Notes under the pieces: model-generated
What the model was told of the DNA's origin: nothing
Database searches by the model: none
The model's input: the letters and a program-made list of their open reading frames with translations, nothing else
In this document: positions 1-12,718 of the stretch, piece by piece
How the letters are laid out: each line of letters begins with the position of its first letter
Position numbering within the stretch: the first letter of the stretch is position 1
Made by a program: the position numbers and the translations under genes
Assembly (NCBI GenBank): GCA_023055355.1
Contig: JALJCS010000037.1
Span: forward strand, 5,828,001-5,892,000
DNA length: 64,000 nucleotides
Source of the DNA: Agelaius tricolor
Taxonomy: Eukaryota; Chordata; Aves; Passeriformes; Icteridae
Reading direction: 5' to 3'

Positions 1-685
1 TTATAGTCCATTGCTGAGGGGGGAAACAGAATCTTGAAATGGCTGAGGGGGAACAGATCCAATCAAGAAGAAGAAGTCTATTGAAATTGCTGAGGGGGAA
101 AAAGGTATTGAAGACGGGTACAGACAGTCCATGTTCTCAGCAGGATAAGTCAGTAGCAGCAGTGAGTGGGACCCACTGTTTCAGGACTGCTTTCTGGGGG
201 AAACCAGTCTAGGTCCTGTAGGCACATCTCTAGGCAACACTCAGCAGGCATCCTGCTTCAGTCAGGCCAGCACCCCTGCATCAGAATTACAGGTGTCTCA
301 GTCTCAGTCCTTGGGAGGGGGGCTTCAACCTCGGTGCCTCACGGTGGTAGTGGAGCAGAGGAAGGATTTTCCATGGGGGGGCTACCAAGTTGCCCCAGCA
401 AGTTCATCTGGCCAAGAGGTGGGAAAATTCCTGGTCTATTGTCGTGAAGCAGGTGCAAGCATATAGGCTGGGTCGCCCTTTGGCAGGCCCTGCTAGAAGC
501 AGTCACTGAAGACACAGCTGTGAACAATCCCTTGGCAGGCCAGAATTCTGCTCAGGGGCCTCAGGATTTTTGGTGTTCATCCATTACTGGCAGGCCAGAA
601 TTCCCATCGGTGTCTTTAGGGTCCAAGTGTCTGTCCTGGGAATGGTCGTGAGGCAAATGAGGGGAACTTTAGACTGTCTTTCACA
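1..685 (-). mobile_element. ERV LTR, outer (U3) part, cut by window edge
   Basis: The sequence equals the right-hand part of the ERV 5' LTR at 57187-57871. It ends in the same TTTCACA terminus, followed by the same flank (CGTAT...). Its first ~599 bases are also identical to the inner part of the other LTR at 45445-46043. By analogy with the provirus at 45144-57871 it is read on the minus strand, with U3 beginning near 685. Whether the rest of a provirus lies upstream of the window cannot be seen. Short ORFs inside it are shadows and are not reported. Confidence 0.85.
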
Positions 686-1457
686 CGTATCAGAAAATCT
701 ATTTACTGAAATAGCCAAAAAGAATGCATAACATTTACAATTGAGGGGGAAAAAGAAAACCAAACTCAAACCGTTGGAGCAATATCATTCTAGAGAATGC
801 CATGTCTCTATGAAAAATACAAAAAAATTTCTGTTTTCAAACGCACCCACAAATCACCATTTTGCATCCTTTTTGTTGTTGTTGTTGTTTGTTTTAAAGC
901 TCTGGCACTTATCTGATTCCTTTTTGAGTTAGTTCAGCTCATTAATCTAGTAAGAAAGCTGCTAAAATTAAACAGAAAAACCTATGGGGAACAGGATGCC
1001 ACTTCAGCCATGTTGTAGGGAAGCATTAGGTCAGCCTTCTGTCTTGTAGAAATACATCTGTCATATAGGAAAATCACTGCGTAGCACTATCTTATTTTGA
1101 ACTTTCTCATTGCTACTGGGTTCCTGAATGATCAAGATGGTTTAAACCAAACAACAGCCAGCCCTCTAAGATACTCCCCAAACTATTGCAATGGAATAAC
1201 TTGATCAGGTGAAGAGCTCACTATGCAAAAGCTGAATATGATGTCAAGAATGCTTTGTTGTGGATTACCATTGTTTGGGATCATTTATCCCTTACCCTCC
1301 CATGTAGGTATAGGAAAAAATTAAGAAACCACAAGGCTTTTACAGCTGTTCTTGTATTTTGGGATCGTAAGGACTTGGGTTGGTAAACAAAACTGTGGTG
1401 AGTTTTACTATTGACTTTATCGCTGTTTCACTTTGAATTAACTGCTTTGCATTTCAG
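686..1457. other. Unannotated flank / probable intron
   Basis: AT-rich sequence between the LTR and the exon-like segment. It contains a short TTG microsatellite near 873-888 and ends in a usable splice acceptor (TGCATTTCAG). No other feature was recognised. Confidence 0.5.
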
Positions 1458-1588
1458 CTTACCCATCAGTATAATGAGAAGAAGAATATCTTCCTTCCTG
1501 CCCAAAAGATGTTGAATTATGCCTGTGATGTCACGGACTTAAAGACGAAAACCATTGTGATTGAAAGGAAGTATTGGCATGCCACAAG
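1458..1588 (+). CDS. Candidate internal exon of an unidentified gene (131 nt)
   Basis: A 131-nt segment is bounded by a good acceptor (TTTGCATTTCAG just upstream) and a donor (CAAG followed by GTAACT). One frame is open throughout, giving 43 codons plus two bases. It starts LTHQYNEKKN and includes YACDVTDLKTKT and IERKYWHAT. Amino-acid composition and lack of stops look like real coding sequence, but I do not recognise the protein and no domain can be assigned. No neighbouring exon was found on the + strand, so the rest of the gene would lie outside or in long introns, or this is an isolated exon of a duplicated gene fragment. The same exon, identical in sequence, occurs at 58644-58774. Limits come from splice signals only. 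Confidence 0.5.
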
Positions 1589-1701
1589 GTAACTGGAGTG
1601 AGCTGTCTTTCCTCCTCAGCTTCACTGTGATAGTAGAATTTTAATTAGCAGTTCCAAAACTTTGTCTTAGCATAGTCTGGTGACATATCTCAGTAGAGCA
1701 G

Positions 1702-2557
1702 TGTCCTAGGGTGACTTTATGATGCTTGTATCCCCAGCCATCTGTTCTGTTAATGCTGGATATTCTATTCTCTGCCTTCAAGACTGGTTCTGAGAGCAAA
1801 GGTTGGGAGAAGAAGAAGCACGGAGTTTGTTATCACAGGCTGCACTCACTCTTCTAAAAGCAACACTGCTCCACATTCTGTGCTGCACTGTGTTGTCTGG
1901 GCACTGATGGAGCAGAACAGAGTGTTGTTTGCTTTTCAGTTGGTTTAGCTGGCTGAGGCAGAGTTTTCCCTGGACTGTCTTTTTTTCTTTCCCTTTTCTT
2001 GGAACTGTTCAAACCTGCTCCAGACTGGGACCTGGAGAGCACTGAGAGCTTGCACTTTGTGGCCACCTCTGTTCTGAAACCAATTGAAGATGGGGAATGG
2101 GAGTTCTACCAATGGGTTCATTTGTCATATTTGCATTGAAAATGTAGAAAGTTCAGAAGCAGGAAGACTTCATTTATTTCCTCATTTTGGAACCCCTCCC
2201 CATGAAAGGGACCACCGATTCATTTTGAGCAACAAACTACGCGTGCTTAATAGCTTTTGAACTAATTACCATACGAAGTGAGGAATGATGGGATGTACCT
2301 AAATTATGAACATGTATTTGTCTTTTGGGTATTCAATACTTGTATAGATAAAAAGACTCTGTTATCACCTCTAAATCACAGTGTGTATTTGGGAGCTATC
2401 CCGCACGCTGCCCAGCGTTGCAATAGACATACACTTTCTAATTTTGAACTGTTAGGGAGCCTTTGTCCGTCACAGTTGGATATCAGTACTAGATCAATAT
2501 TTTTAATAAATCACCCCTTCTTGAGGATTGCTGCCAAATTTGCCCTAAACCAAGACA
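1702..2557 (+). mobile_element. Solo LTR, TGTCCTAGG family (mosaic copy)
   Basis: It starts TGTCCTAGGGTGAC and ends CTAAACCAAGACA, and is bordered by a perfect 5-bp target-site duplication AGCAG (1697-1701 and 2558-2562). The first ~370 bases are homologous to the LTRs at 15792 and 55784, as are the last ~30 (AAATTTGCCCTAAACC). The ~450 bases between are unrelated to those copies. Orientation follows the shared termini and the family polyadenylation signal in sister copies; an AATAAA is also present here near 2506. No internal retroviral sequence is attached, so it is a solo LTR. Confidence 0.85.
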
Positions 2558-2571
2558 AGCAGGGTCTGCGA

Positions 2572-2665
2572 TTTAGAGAATGATGGAATCACTTTGGTTG
2601 GAAAAGACCTTGAAGAACATTGAGTCTAAATGTAATTAGCAAACACAACCATCAAGAAATGTTGT
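2572..2665 (-). mobile_element. CR1-like 3' end fragment
   Basis: The segment GATGGAATCACTTTGGTTGG followed by AAAAGACCTTGAAGA matches the complement of the avian CR1-type 3' end (ATCATAGAATC.TTTGGTTGGAAAAGACCTT pattern). It is short and degraded, so exact limits are uncertain. It directly follows the solo LTR's target-site duplication. Confidence 0.5.
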
Positions 2666-5600
2666 GTTGTCTGAAGAGAACATGGTTTATCAGGTAAGCT
2701 TTGCAAGTATTTGTGTCATCACAAGCATGCATGTCCAATGCATTAGATGGGTATATAATAAGAAACCTGTGCAAATCAACAGAATGATTCTCAGGGTAGG
2801 ATATTGGCATGTTTCATCCTTCTTCCCGACTTCTTCCAATGAATTACTTTTACAAAGTAATGATTGGAATTGTTACTCTTTTGACGGTTCTTGTTGTATT
2901 ACTGACATTTTTGGCATAGGAATGCCAAATGGGTTAATTCACCTAGTTTTTCAGATAAAGACCAAGATTGAGTGTTGCTTAAGCTGGAGGCAGAAATATT
3001 TAAATCTTCCAGCCTCCTTCTTAGTACCTAATTTCTCTTACAATATCAGTGCACAATCTTGTCCCTTAAGGTCCAGCTAGCTCAGTTTATACCAACAGGG
3101 TGACTTTAGTAGGGCTCACGTGATGCTGCACACAGAAGCCCTCAGGGTGCACCTCTAGCAGACAGTAATTCATGCAGTTGGACCATCCCAGTGCTGACTT
3201 TGGATCACCAGAAGAGTAGAACTAGAGAGATTTGATGGAGAGCTCTCTGGAGGAAGTGGCCTGAAGAAGACAGCAGAAATCCCATCTGTGTGTTTGTACA
3301 AATAACGTGAATACCATTTACAGGAAAAGATCTTCAAATCGATCTAGCTTTTTCTGCAGATTATTTGTCAACTATCTGCATTACATGGACAGTTCCACTG
3401 AGCATCTGAAATACAGCTGCGTTTAAGTGGATTGATTCAGGGTTGGAAAGCAGTGAAATAAAGCTTTTCAGGAATAGCTGACATCCAAGTCCCGCAGAAA
3501 TTTACCTATTTTTAATGTCCAGATGCTTTTTAAAATAATGGGTGACCATTTAGCTACCTAATAGCTTTAATCAGAAATACAAAGAAAATTTTAAACTCCC
3601 ATCTTTTATAGCTTGAATATTTTTCTTTGTTTCTTTCCTGGTTTCCAATTCAGGTCTACAAATCATATGATTAGGTAATGAGAACTCATGCTGTATAAAA
3701 ATATTTCCTGCTATACTTCCAAGTCAAGGCCATGTTTTTCCCGGAACTGTTTAAAAAAATAAAATTCTATCTGGATTCTCTCTAGCCCACACTCATCATT
3801 ATACAAAATCATTTAAATATTATATTTTGACTTTACATGGTGCAATTATATTCAGAAATCCAAGGCTCTATTGTTAGATTGTTTGTATGGTTTTCTGGCA
3901 ATTCTAACTTCCCACAACCACTCTTGGCAGCTATATATTTTTGCAGCAAGGCATCACAGGGGTCTGTGAGAAGTTTTAATGTGAAGCAGAGCTAACATTA
4001 AAATACACGTGACATACTCAAAATATTTCACTTCAGAAAGTTACAGTTTGCTTAGATGGAATGAAATATGAAATAAATGAACCTCACACAACCTTTCTAA
4101 ATCTTGGAAATCTATTACCTGAACTTTGAGTCAGTTTGCAGGACAGGACTCTGTAGAAATGCAAATGTGAAGTCCAAGGAATAGAGCAGAAGGTGTATTG
4201 GGCAGGGGTACAGAAGATTGCTCTGAAGGGTGATGTAAGCAAGATTGCATCCTATAAAGATAGCAGCTGCTTCTGCTGGTGCCAACATAGAGAATTTGCG
4301 CCACCAGCCTAGTTTTCTGGGGACATTTGACCTGTACACTCTTGAGGGCTTGTAGATGTGAATGAATCTGTCCTTTGATCTGTTTTTTTCTTTTCAAAGT
4401 CTATGACCTGACTTGCTATTGTGTACTGTACTGTATCGTTTTATGAACAGACATGTTTCTTCTGTTTGAAAGCTGTAGTTGAAAGTGAGCTTGCAATCAT
4501 GAGTTGGCTGTCAAAAGAATTAATTTTCTGCTTTAAGCAAAATATCAATAGAAACAGTCCATCCACTCCTATGATACAGATTCCTTTTGAATTTACAGGG
4601 TAATTTGCATCAGTGAGTATAATGCATGTGCAATAAATACACCTTGCTTGGTTTCTAATGATGATAATAGTCCTCTTTGTATTACTCTAAGGATTGAACT
4701 CACCATCATTATTTTCCTGTTCTCATTGAAGTGTAAAGGAAAAATAGTTTTGCATTAACCAAGGAGTAAAATGCATGGATTTAGCATCATTCTTGCAAGT
4801 AGTCCTCGATTCTGAAAATACCTCTCAGAAGCTGCATCAAATGGGAAAGCTAGACAGATGGCAGAATGCAGAACCTGCCATTTAGGATCAGGTACAAAAT
4901 AACACCCAAGAAATTCTTCATGGATGCTGCATAAGTACAAAGACGCCGTTATTTAAAAGAGAAAAATAGTCAATGTGAAATGTGTTTGATGAATAAAAAG
5001 CTATGCTAATCAAGAGACTACAGTGCCAAGTGTGCTACAAGGCTTTTTTGTAATTCACATCATTCCCAGCATGAAAAAATACTATTTTTATTGTAGATTG
5101 CTTAAGAGTGCACAACAGTTTGGAAAAAAGTGCTTTGCTTTTTCTATTCATAGGAACTGTGTATCATGGTAAGAGATCCTGTAGACAGGTTTTGGAAAAC
5201 AATGTTATTTTGAAGATTCATTCCATTCAGAAATACTTCACATGAAAAAATTTGATCTGCTCTCCATCCTGAAGACTCTTAAAGGAAAATGTCTTTGTTG
5301 CATTCTCTTCACACTAGTTCAGGAGCTCAGTCTTACCTGCATTCTAATGCTTTTTTATGTTCCTGATGGCATGGCTTAGACATCCTTGTCTCCATTACCA
5401 TCATGATTTCCAGATCAAGTGATGAGAATTTGTCTTCAGGATTGGTGAAGTTAAGTGTCATAACATTTTTGTCAAGTCAGTTTGAAGGGGTTTTTTTTGC
5501 CAAAGGAATCTCTTCCTTCCTAATGAAAACCATTGGCAATAGCAAACCTACTCAGTTTTTCAGTCAATAAGTCAAATAATACATCTCCACTGTACAAGGT

Positions 5601-8600
5601 CCTCCCTTTGTTTTTTTTTTCACCAGAAGAAAACTGCTGTTTTCTTCTTCTTCTATCACCTTAGACTTACTTTCTTCCAAAATCTTTTTAAACCTTTAGA
5701 TTTCTCTTTATAGCTAATTACTTTCACAGTGGGCTATAGCATATGTATTTGAAAAGACCATTTGTACATATCCAAATGGCTTACTTCTATTCTATTAAGA
5801 AATGGCTGCACTTCTATTAAGGAAACATAAAGGTGCAGTAATATTTTTTCTTCTACAAAATTTAAAAACCCCCAACTATTAAAAATGATACCAGCAAATG
5901 ATGTCTGTAAGACTGAGGCAGGAGGCTTTTTCCAGAACAATGTGCAGTTCTTCCCAATTCTATTTTTCCCTCCGATTACTTTGTACAAAAATCGTTTTAC
6001 ACAGTCTTCTAATAGTGGCATGTTACTAGTGGGGTAGAGTATTGCCCTGCCAGCATTGGAATTGACTCGACTGTAGTTGTGTTCAAATCTGCTGATGAGA
6101 CAAGGTTTTTTTGCTGAACGCACTTCAGCAAGCAAGAGAGCTTCTTAGTCTTAAGACGCTATGAGTCCCAGAAGAAGATGAATGAGGTGATGACATGCCT
6201 TGTGTTCTGAAGAGAGATCAAAACTTATTTCTGGGGTCACCCCCCCTCTTGGTACAGAAAGCGCACAGAGGGCTTTGAAGCAGCACTTTCACCCTCTTTG
6301 CATTCACTAGTAAATCGGAGACAGAGCTTGCCCCAAGGTTTGGGCAAAAATACTCTTTTGATGCAACTCTTCACCAGACAAAATCTCTGGGAAAATTTGC
6401 AGTGGCAGAAAGCAAGCCCTTCCTGGGAAATCTACTGAAACGGTTCAGAAGTTACTCCCATTCCCTGTTGCTAACCTCTGCTGTCTAGCTGTCCGATATG
6501 TTTGGGACCATGTTGAAATCATTCTAAACAATGGACTGACGCTGCACTGTTGAGTAAACATAGGTCTTTTCCATAGGTGTCAGGGAAAAATATTTCTGTT
6601 GGTAAAAATGATAGAAAACAATACCAGCATGGCAGAAAAACAATTACATCAATAGAATGAAGATGCCCAGAATTCTCCTTTTGAAGTTACACACAGTCAA
6701 TATTTTCTCAAGAAGGTTGTGAAACTTAATAAGGAGTACAGTCCACGTGACTGGTGCACAAGTTCATGTCTCCACCTTACAAAATACATATTATTAAAAG
6801 AAAAATGTTCTGCCTTGTAGAAAAGTAACCCATTAGGAATTTGATCAAAGATAGGATTAGATCAAGTATTCCTACAAGACAGTAGTAGTACTAGGAAAAG
6901 CCTTTTGGCATCTATTTAACTACAGGAAACTTGAGAAAGCAGAAGAGTGTCCTTCCCTGCTGCAAGCTGTACTTCCTATTTGCTAGTGCTGCTTCAACAT
7001 TGTCTAAAGAAAACTTGCCAAAATAAGACTATTGTATACACGCAACTGTAACTATCCATTCCGCTCCAGCTAATTTTAACTAGCAAGTATGAGTCACACA
7101 CTCTAATGGAATATTCTAATGCATAGATAGAGTATACCTTCACTAATAAATGGGGACTCTGGAAAAAGGACCAAATGCAGATGAATTTCAGGGAAGGAAA
7201 TTATTGGAGTGCTAACTGCAGTCCCTCGACTTCACAAGAAATGATGCCTGGTAATCCCAACCAGAAACATATAGAAATCCATTTTCAAATGGGTTGCATC
7301 TATGGTCCTCTGTTCTTCCTATATGAAGAAACTGTGGTTTGAATCAATCTTCAAAATAGTATGCCTAAAGACCTTAGAAGCCTCCAATTCTTTTCTTTTT
7401 TTTTTTTTTTTCCAGAAGCAACTGTCTCAAAACCTTTTTAAAGCAGACATTTTCCCTTAAGATGCCATATTTTAAAAGAGCACCTTGTCATTTAACAGGG
7501 TATTCCAAACATCATTTACAAGTTTAGACTGAAAGTAACACTTTTCCTAGTAATCTTTCCTTTTTTGCAGCTCAGTGCTAACATAGGCAGCAAAGAAGAG
7601 AACAGACCACAGCTCTTTCTGGAGCATCTTGAACAAATTCCCTTGCTTATGTTCTAATCATTCACTTCACCAAAGACCTAATGATGAAGAAAAGGTTGTG
7701 AAAGCATTACTAGTAGTGTTACATGGCAATGTACGGGTGTGATTTCTCAACTAGAATTTGTATCACATAGATGATACTTGGCAAACAGCAAATGAAGGGG
7801 TTTTCTTCAGCTCTCAGACGGATGTTACATGTCAGTAATTTAATAAAAAGATAACAAGAACAAGGTTATTTTTTAACATGTGAATTTAATTACACCCCTG
7901 CCATGGACATCTGAATCTTATGAATAGACAGTGTCTGATCTAGAAAAAAATAAAGAATTATCACAGTTTAAAGAAACATAGGATCATAAACCCTTTGCTG
8001 ATGGAACGTAGCCTATTCATTGGTTGAAATGAAGCAGGTAGACAGGACATATGAAATATTGTTTTGTGGATCAAACATTTATTTTCGAAAGTGATGCTGA
8101 CAGATAGTGAACTCACCAACTTAGATACTGCACGGTAGATAAGGGTGCATAACTTGCTCCATCAAGTAATCCCTTGGAGCCATCATCCAAGGGGATTTTC
8201 CCCTGCATCTGTGAAAATATGCCTACCTTTTTCACAATACTTCTGCAGCAGCATTGTTAGGCCTGATCAGCTGCTATGGAGAGTGAATTATCGGCAGCAA
8301 AGTGACTGGCCAGGGCAATTTGCTTCAATGGATTTTGATCTCCCGGATATTTTGCAGACCTGCTTCAGCCCTGCTTGTCAAACACAGCCTTTAAAGGGTG
8401 CCAAACAATTGTTAGTCTGTACTGGGCCATATGCTCTTTATTCTCTCCCTCAACTTCTCCATCGCCTCTCATCTGTTTCACATGAGCTATGTTCAAGGTC
8501 CACTGGCTACTTTTCACAGAATCTTCAGGCCTGATGCAGTAAGAATGATGACTAGAACACAGCTGGGATCAATTTTCCAGTTTGCATAAAATGCATTCTG

Positions 8601-8983
8601 CACACAAATCCAATGAGAAGGTGTTCCTCCTATGCCCAGAAAAACCTTCACTAGTACCAGTGTTCTACGTAAACTGCAACTTAGTCTGAAAGAAAAGCTT
8701 TTTTCTGAGAGTGTCTAAGAGCTTTGTACGAAGCACAGATATTTGATATATGCAATTTTGAATACCAGAGGAAAAAGAAAACGGCACAAAGCTTTTAATG
8801 GTACTGGTTTTAATTTTAAATTCCATGCACCTTTTCAAAAAGTGTCAGCTCAAATGCCCATCAACATATTTTAGTCATCTGTAAGTCAGTATTCATATAA
8901 AATGTGATTCAAATCAAAAGAATTTCAAACCTTTCCTCAAAGTTTATATGCCTAGATTTAATACTTCTGACACATATTAGATG
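2666..8983. other. No recognisable gene or repeat
   Basis: This is AT-rich, apparently single-copy-like sequence apart from its repetition downstream (to 6814). Scattered small open frames have no family resemblance, splice context or codon bias that I can support. Short T tracts occur near 5490 and 7389-7411. Nothing else was seen. Confidence 0.5.
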
Positions 8984-9113
8984 AAAGGAAGACTTTTTTT
9001 ACTGTGGGGGTGCTGGAACACTGGAACAGGTTGCCCAGAGAAGTTGTGGGTGTCCCATCCCTGAAAGTATTCAAGGTCAGGTTGGATGGGGCTTTGAGCA
9101 GCAACACAGGAGA
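8984..9113 (+). mobile_element. CR1 LINE fragment (3' region)
   Basis: It carries the CR1 sense-strand signature: GGAACAGGTTGCCCAGAGAA, then GTCCCATCCCTGAAAGTATT, then GGTTGGATGGGGCTTTGAGC. It is truncated at both ends and lacks the terminal ATTCTATGA repeats. Confidence 0.8.
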
Positions 9114-10567
9114 CTCTTGATGGTAGAGAAACAAAGTTGGAATCTAGAAGAAACTCAGATTGAAGTATAGGAGCAAGTTTTCCCTCAGCTCTTGGGGTAA
9201 AATCAAAGTGTTACAACATTACCTTGATCTGTGATTTTCACTACTGTAACAGGTTAATGAAAACTATGCAGAAGATAGCAAATTTTAAAAGAGAGAAGAA
9301 TTACAGCATAAAATACATGGGATGGGTTTCTACACGGGACAAAATCTCTGTATTTCAACACTTCCTCATGTTAGGATTTCATGAAGTGCCAAAGAAGGTG
9401 TTCATCATCTGCTATGCTGACCTCTGTGTGGGCCTAGGTGTGTGTGGAAGGGGGGCATGTGAAGGGGAGTGTGTATCTTTGCTTAACACTTGTTGTGGCA
9501 GATTCATGCCTCAGCTCCATCATTTCTTTTAGAAACTTCACAGAGAGTGGATATGAAGTTTAATATCAACAAGAGATCAATTCCCAAATCATCCATTTTA
9601 CCCTACCTTATAAATCATATGCTTTGTTGCATATTTTATCAAATAGACTTTCAAGCCACATGGAGAAATGAGAATGTGGAGAATCCCTCCAATGTCTTGC
9701 AACTTTTATGCAAATAGAGTTTCAAGAAAGGAAAATTCTTTTAAAATACATCTGGGACAGGCATGATGGTGGTGTCAAGCTGTTGGGGTTTTTGTTGCTG
9801 GGAGAAGTTGTACAAAAGGATTGGTTTTTACATTGACTAGTTACTGAATCAAGTGCATGAATACATTGGAAATTCAACTGGGGGTTCCTTTTTCTACCAG
9901 ATTACTTCTAGAACGAGCTTGCAGACTGAAGCTGACTCTTTTGCTCTCTTCTTGTTTCTTACCTATTTTCTTGGCTTCTTTACCACTATCTACACAATTT
10001 TGGAACTTTTTTCCCAACTAAAATTGTTTCATAGTCTGATAATTAGGATACATTTTTTACAAGGAATTTTTAAAAATCTTTGCTTGAGTTAAGAAGGTTA
10101 AGGACTAAGGTCTTTTTCTTACCTCATCAATATTGCGATGGAATTGATAAATAAAGACTAACTCTTTCTTTTTTATTTTCAACCCAAGTAGATAGTTCCC
10201 ATACATTAATACATTTTGTGGACCAATATTTGCCATTCTGATGTAAGTTGTCCCTTCTTAACAATATACATTCTGTGACTATGTTGACAACACTCTTGGT
10301 GAAGATCCTAATTGGTCTTAAACACACATAGGGAGAAATTTGCTCAGCCAGTGTCAGTCTTAAGCATGCCTATCAGAAGATCTTTCTATAGCTGGGGAAT
10401 TTTCCCGTGAAAGGGATTCAGTTATGGAAGAGACACTTATCCCAGAGTTTTGCATTCTTCTTGAGCACTACTTAAGGAACTTAGATCCCATGTCCATTTG
10501 GATCTCTCTCTGCACAGATCTTTGTCATGCCAGTGCTTGAAATGCATCTCTAAGAGAATTCACTAGC
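9114..10567. other. No recognisable gene or repeat
   Basis: Unique-looking AT-rich sequence. Small open frames here have no supporting splice or homology evidence. Confidence 0.4.
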
Positions 10568-11310
10568 ACAGAATGAACGAGAGTGGAAGGCGTCAGTGGG
10601 GCTCACCAGGTCCAACCCCCCTGCTTAAACCAGGATACCTAGAGCCTCTTGCCCAGGATTATATCTGGGTGTACTTTTAATGTCTTCAAAGATCCAGGCT
10701 CCACCATCTTTCTGGGCAGTCTGTGCCGTGGTTCAGTCGCCCTCACAGTAAAAAATCATTTGGTGATGTGCAGAGGCAATCTCCTGTATTTCAGTGTGTG
10801 CCTACTGCCTCTTGTCTTTTCACTGAGCATCCTTGAAAAGACACTGGTTCCCTCCTCTTTGCACACTTCTGGGATGTATGTGTGCTGCCACGTAGATAAA
10901 TGTCCAAAACCTTCCTGAAGCCCAGGCAGACAATATTCCCTTCATCTACCGGGCAAGTTGATTCATCAGAGGAGTTTAAAAAGTTGTTCAGCATCAAGTT
11001 CCCCTGGTAAATCCATGCTGACTATGTTATTTTGTCCTCCTTCATGTGCCTGGCAATGCTTTCCAGCAATAGCTGCTCCATCAACTTCCTGGGGATAAAA
11101 ATGACGCTGGCTGGCTGGCTTGTACTTTTCCAAGTCCTCCTAGTTGCCTTTTTCCAAGATGGGTGACATTTGCTTTCATCCAGTCTTTGGGCACTTTCCT
11201 CAGTCACTATGATCCATCAAAAATCATTAGGAGTGGCCTCAGAATAACATCTGCTAACACCCTTGAGACCTGTGGCTGCATCTCAACAGGGCCTGTGGAC
11301 TTCATGGAAT
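10568..11310 (-). mobile_element. CR1 LINE fragment, long (about 740 bp)
   Basis: Read on the minus strand this is an eroded CR1. The plus strand shows the familiar complements: CACCAGGTCCAACCCCCCTG, CTCCACCATCTTTCTGGGCA and CGCCCTCACAGTAAAAAATC. Further in come segments of the 5'-ward part, such as GGTAAATCCATGCTGACTA, CTGCTCCATCAACTTCCTGG and GGCTGCATCTCAACAGGGCC. Many substitutions and small indels make it old. Open frames inside it on either strand are incidental. Confidence 0.8.
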
Positions 11311-12718
11311 ACATACCAATTCAGTGACTATGCCCATAAAAGTTTGCAAGGGATAACAGAACATATTAACAGCTACCTGAAGAGTGAGTGAAAAACTATG
11401 GAAGCAATCCAAAAGGACAAAGACTTGAGTTCCCTTTTCAGACAAAGCATCCTATCGTGGAGCTGAGCAGCTTTAGATCTAGGGAAGCTTCCCCTCTGAA
11501 AGGATGCAGAAGACATTCTTTTACCCGTATCCACTAATAAAATGTATTGACCATTCACTTGCAATACAAAAAAACTAAATTCTTTCCAAAATTGTTGCCG
11601 CCTAACTAGACAATCATGTACTGGCTGCGTATTCCCCTAACAGATGACAGCACCTGCTTGATGCCTCTTATGCCTACAAACTATTTGAATTAGGTCATTT
11701 GAGTGGGGATTACTGGTCTGGGAACTTTCTTTCTGATGAATTTGGAATATTTACTGAAGCAAGGACCTGAAGATGAAAACTTCATTTCCCATCAGTGCAC
11801 TTTAACATCCACGGCTGTAATGCCATCGTTTCTCACCAACTGAGTCAAGAATTTATGACTACAAAGTGAATCAGCTCCAAAAGGAAAGATAAAGGCTGGA
11901 AAACATTCTCTCTTGGTAAAGCAAATGAAGTGACTAAATTCTAATCACTCGCTGGCCTAAAGCTTCAAGGAGGGGGAGGTGGACCAGGTTTCCTTCCACT
12001 GCCGTTCTCTTTGTCACCTCAGTGTTTTATAGGGGTATGCAGACATTCAGAAAGAGAGCTTTGCTGAATTCATAAAATTCAGTCTTAAAAAATAACTTGA
12101 GAGCAGCTGAAATGAAAAGAACAAATAAAATGCAATTAATTCCACGGAAGCTTGAAATGATTATTTCTTCATTTTGCATTTGAGGATGTATATTGTGTGA
12201 GTTTGTCTTGTATTGTTCTACAGGTTTTCTAACTGGCACACCTTTCTTTATGAATGGACTGTCCTTTCCTAAATACTCTCATATGGAGGAACATGCTTCT
12301 GATAAGAAGAGCACTAGGGTGTCTTTACTTGACCTTTTATTTTTACTGATGTTTGCTCCTTGGGAATGAATGGGGTTTTTCAATTGAAATGTCTTACTAT
12401 TGCTCCCACAGGATAAGCCACAGACTCTTCTGCTCAGAGCTGTCACTAGTCAGCTATTCTCCTAAACGATTCTCTGCAGTTGAACACTACTTATCTTTGC
12501 CGTGTTTCTTCAACTCACTTGCAAGTCATTCATGCGCTACCTTATTGTGAGAATTGCTTGGTTTGAAGATGATTTAAAAGGGTATGAGAATACTTTTGTG
12601 CCTCTGCTATAAGGATGCTTTTCAAATCCACACAAACTTCCTGCAAATGCAAAAGCATTCATCCTGTATTGTCCTAGGCTACAATATAAAAATGTTTTCT
12701 GCTCCCAACCTCAAGAGC
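11311..12718. other. No recognisable gene or repeat
   Basis: AT-rich sequence with no feature that I can support. Confidence 0.4.

Larger units (their letters stand above)
1..6814. repeat. Copy A of a long direct repeat (period 57,186 bp)
   Basis: This stretch matches 57187-64000 base for base at a constant offset of 57,186, with no indel noticed. Substitutions I could see are at 974 (a/g), 2923 (t/c), 2931 (g/a), 3341 (g/c) and 3714 (t/a); a few more may exist. Both ends of the match are set by the window edges, so the true repeat is longer. It contains the outer end of an ERV LTR, an exon-like segment, a solo LTR with its target-site duplication and a CR1-like scrap, all shared with copy B. 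The shared insertions show that the duplication came after them. Confidence 0.95.

Noticed and set aside
166..447. 93-codon frame present identically three times (also 45610-45891 and 57352-57633)
   Set aside because: It lies within the ERV LTR. Identity reflects LTR copies, not protein conservation.
5734..6135. 133-codon minus-strand frame, duplicated at 62920-63321
   Set aside because: Its preservation is explained by the recent duplication; no domain, and flanking sequence looks non-coding.
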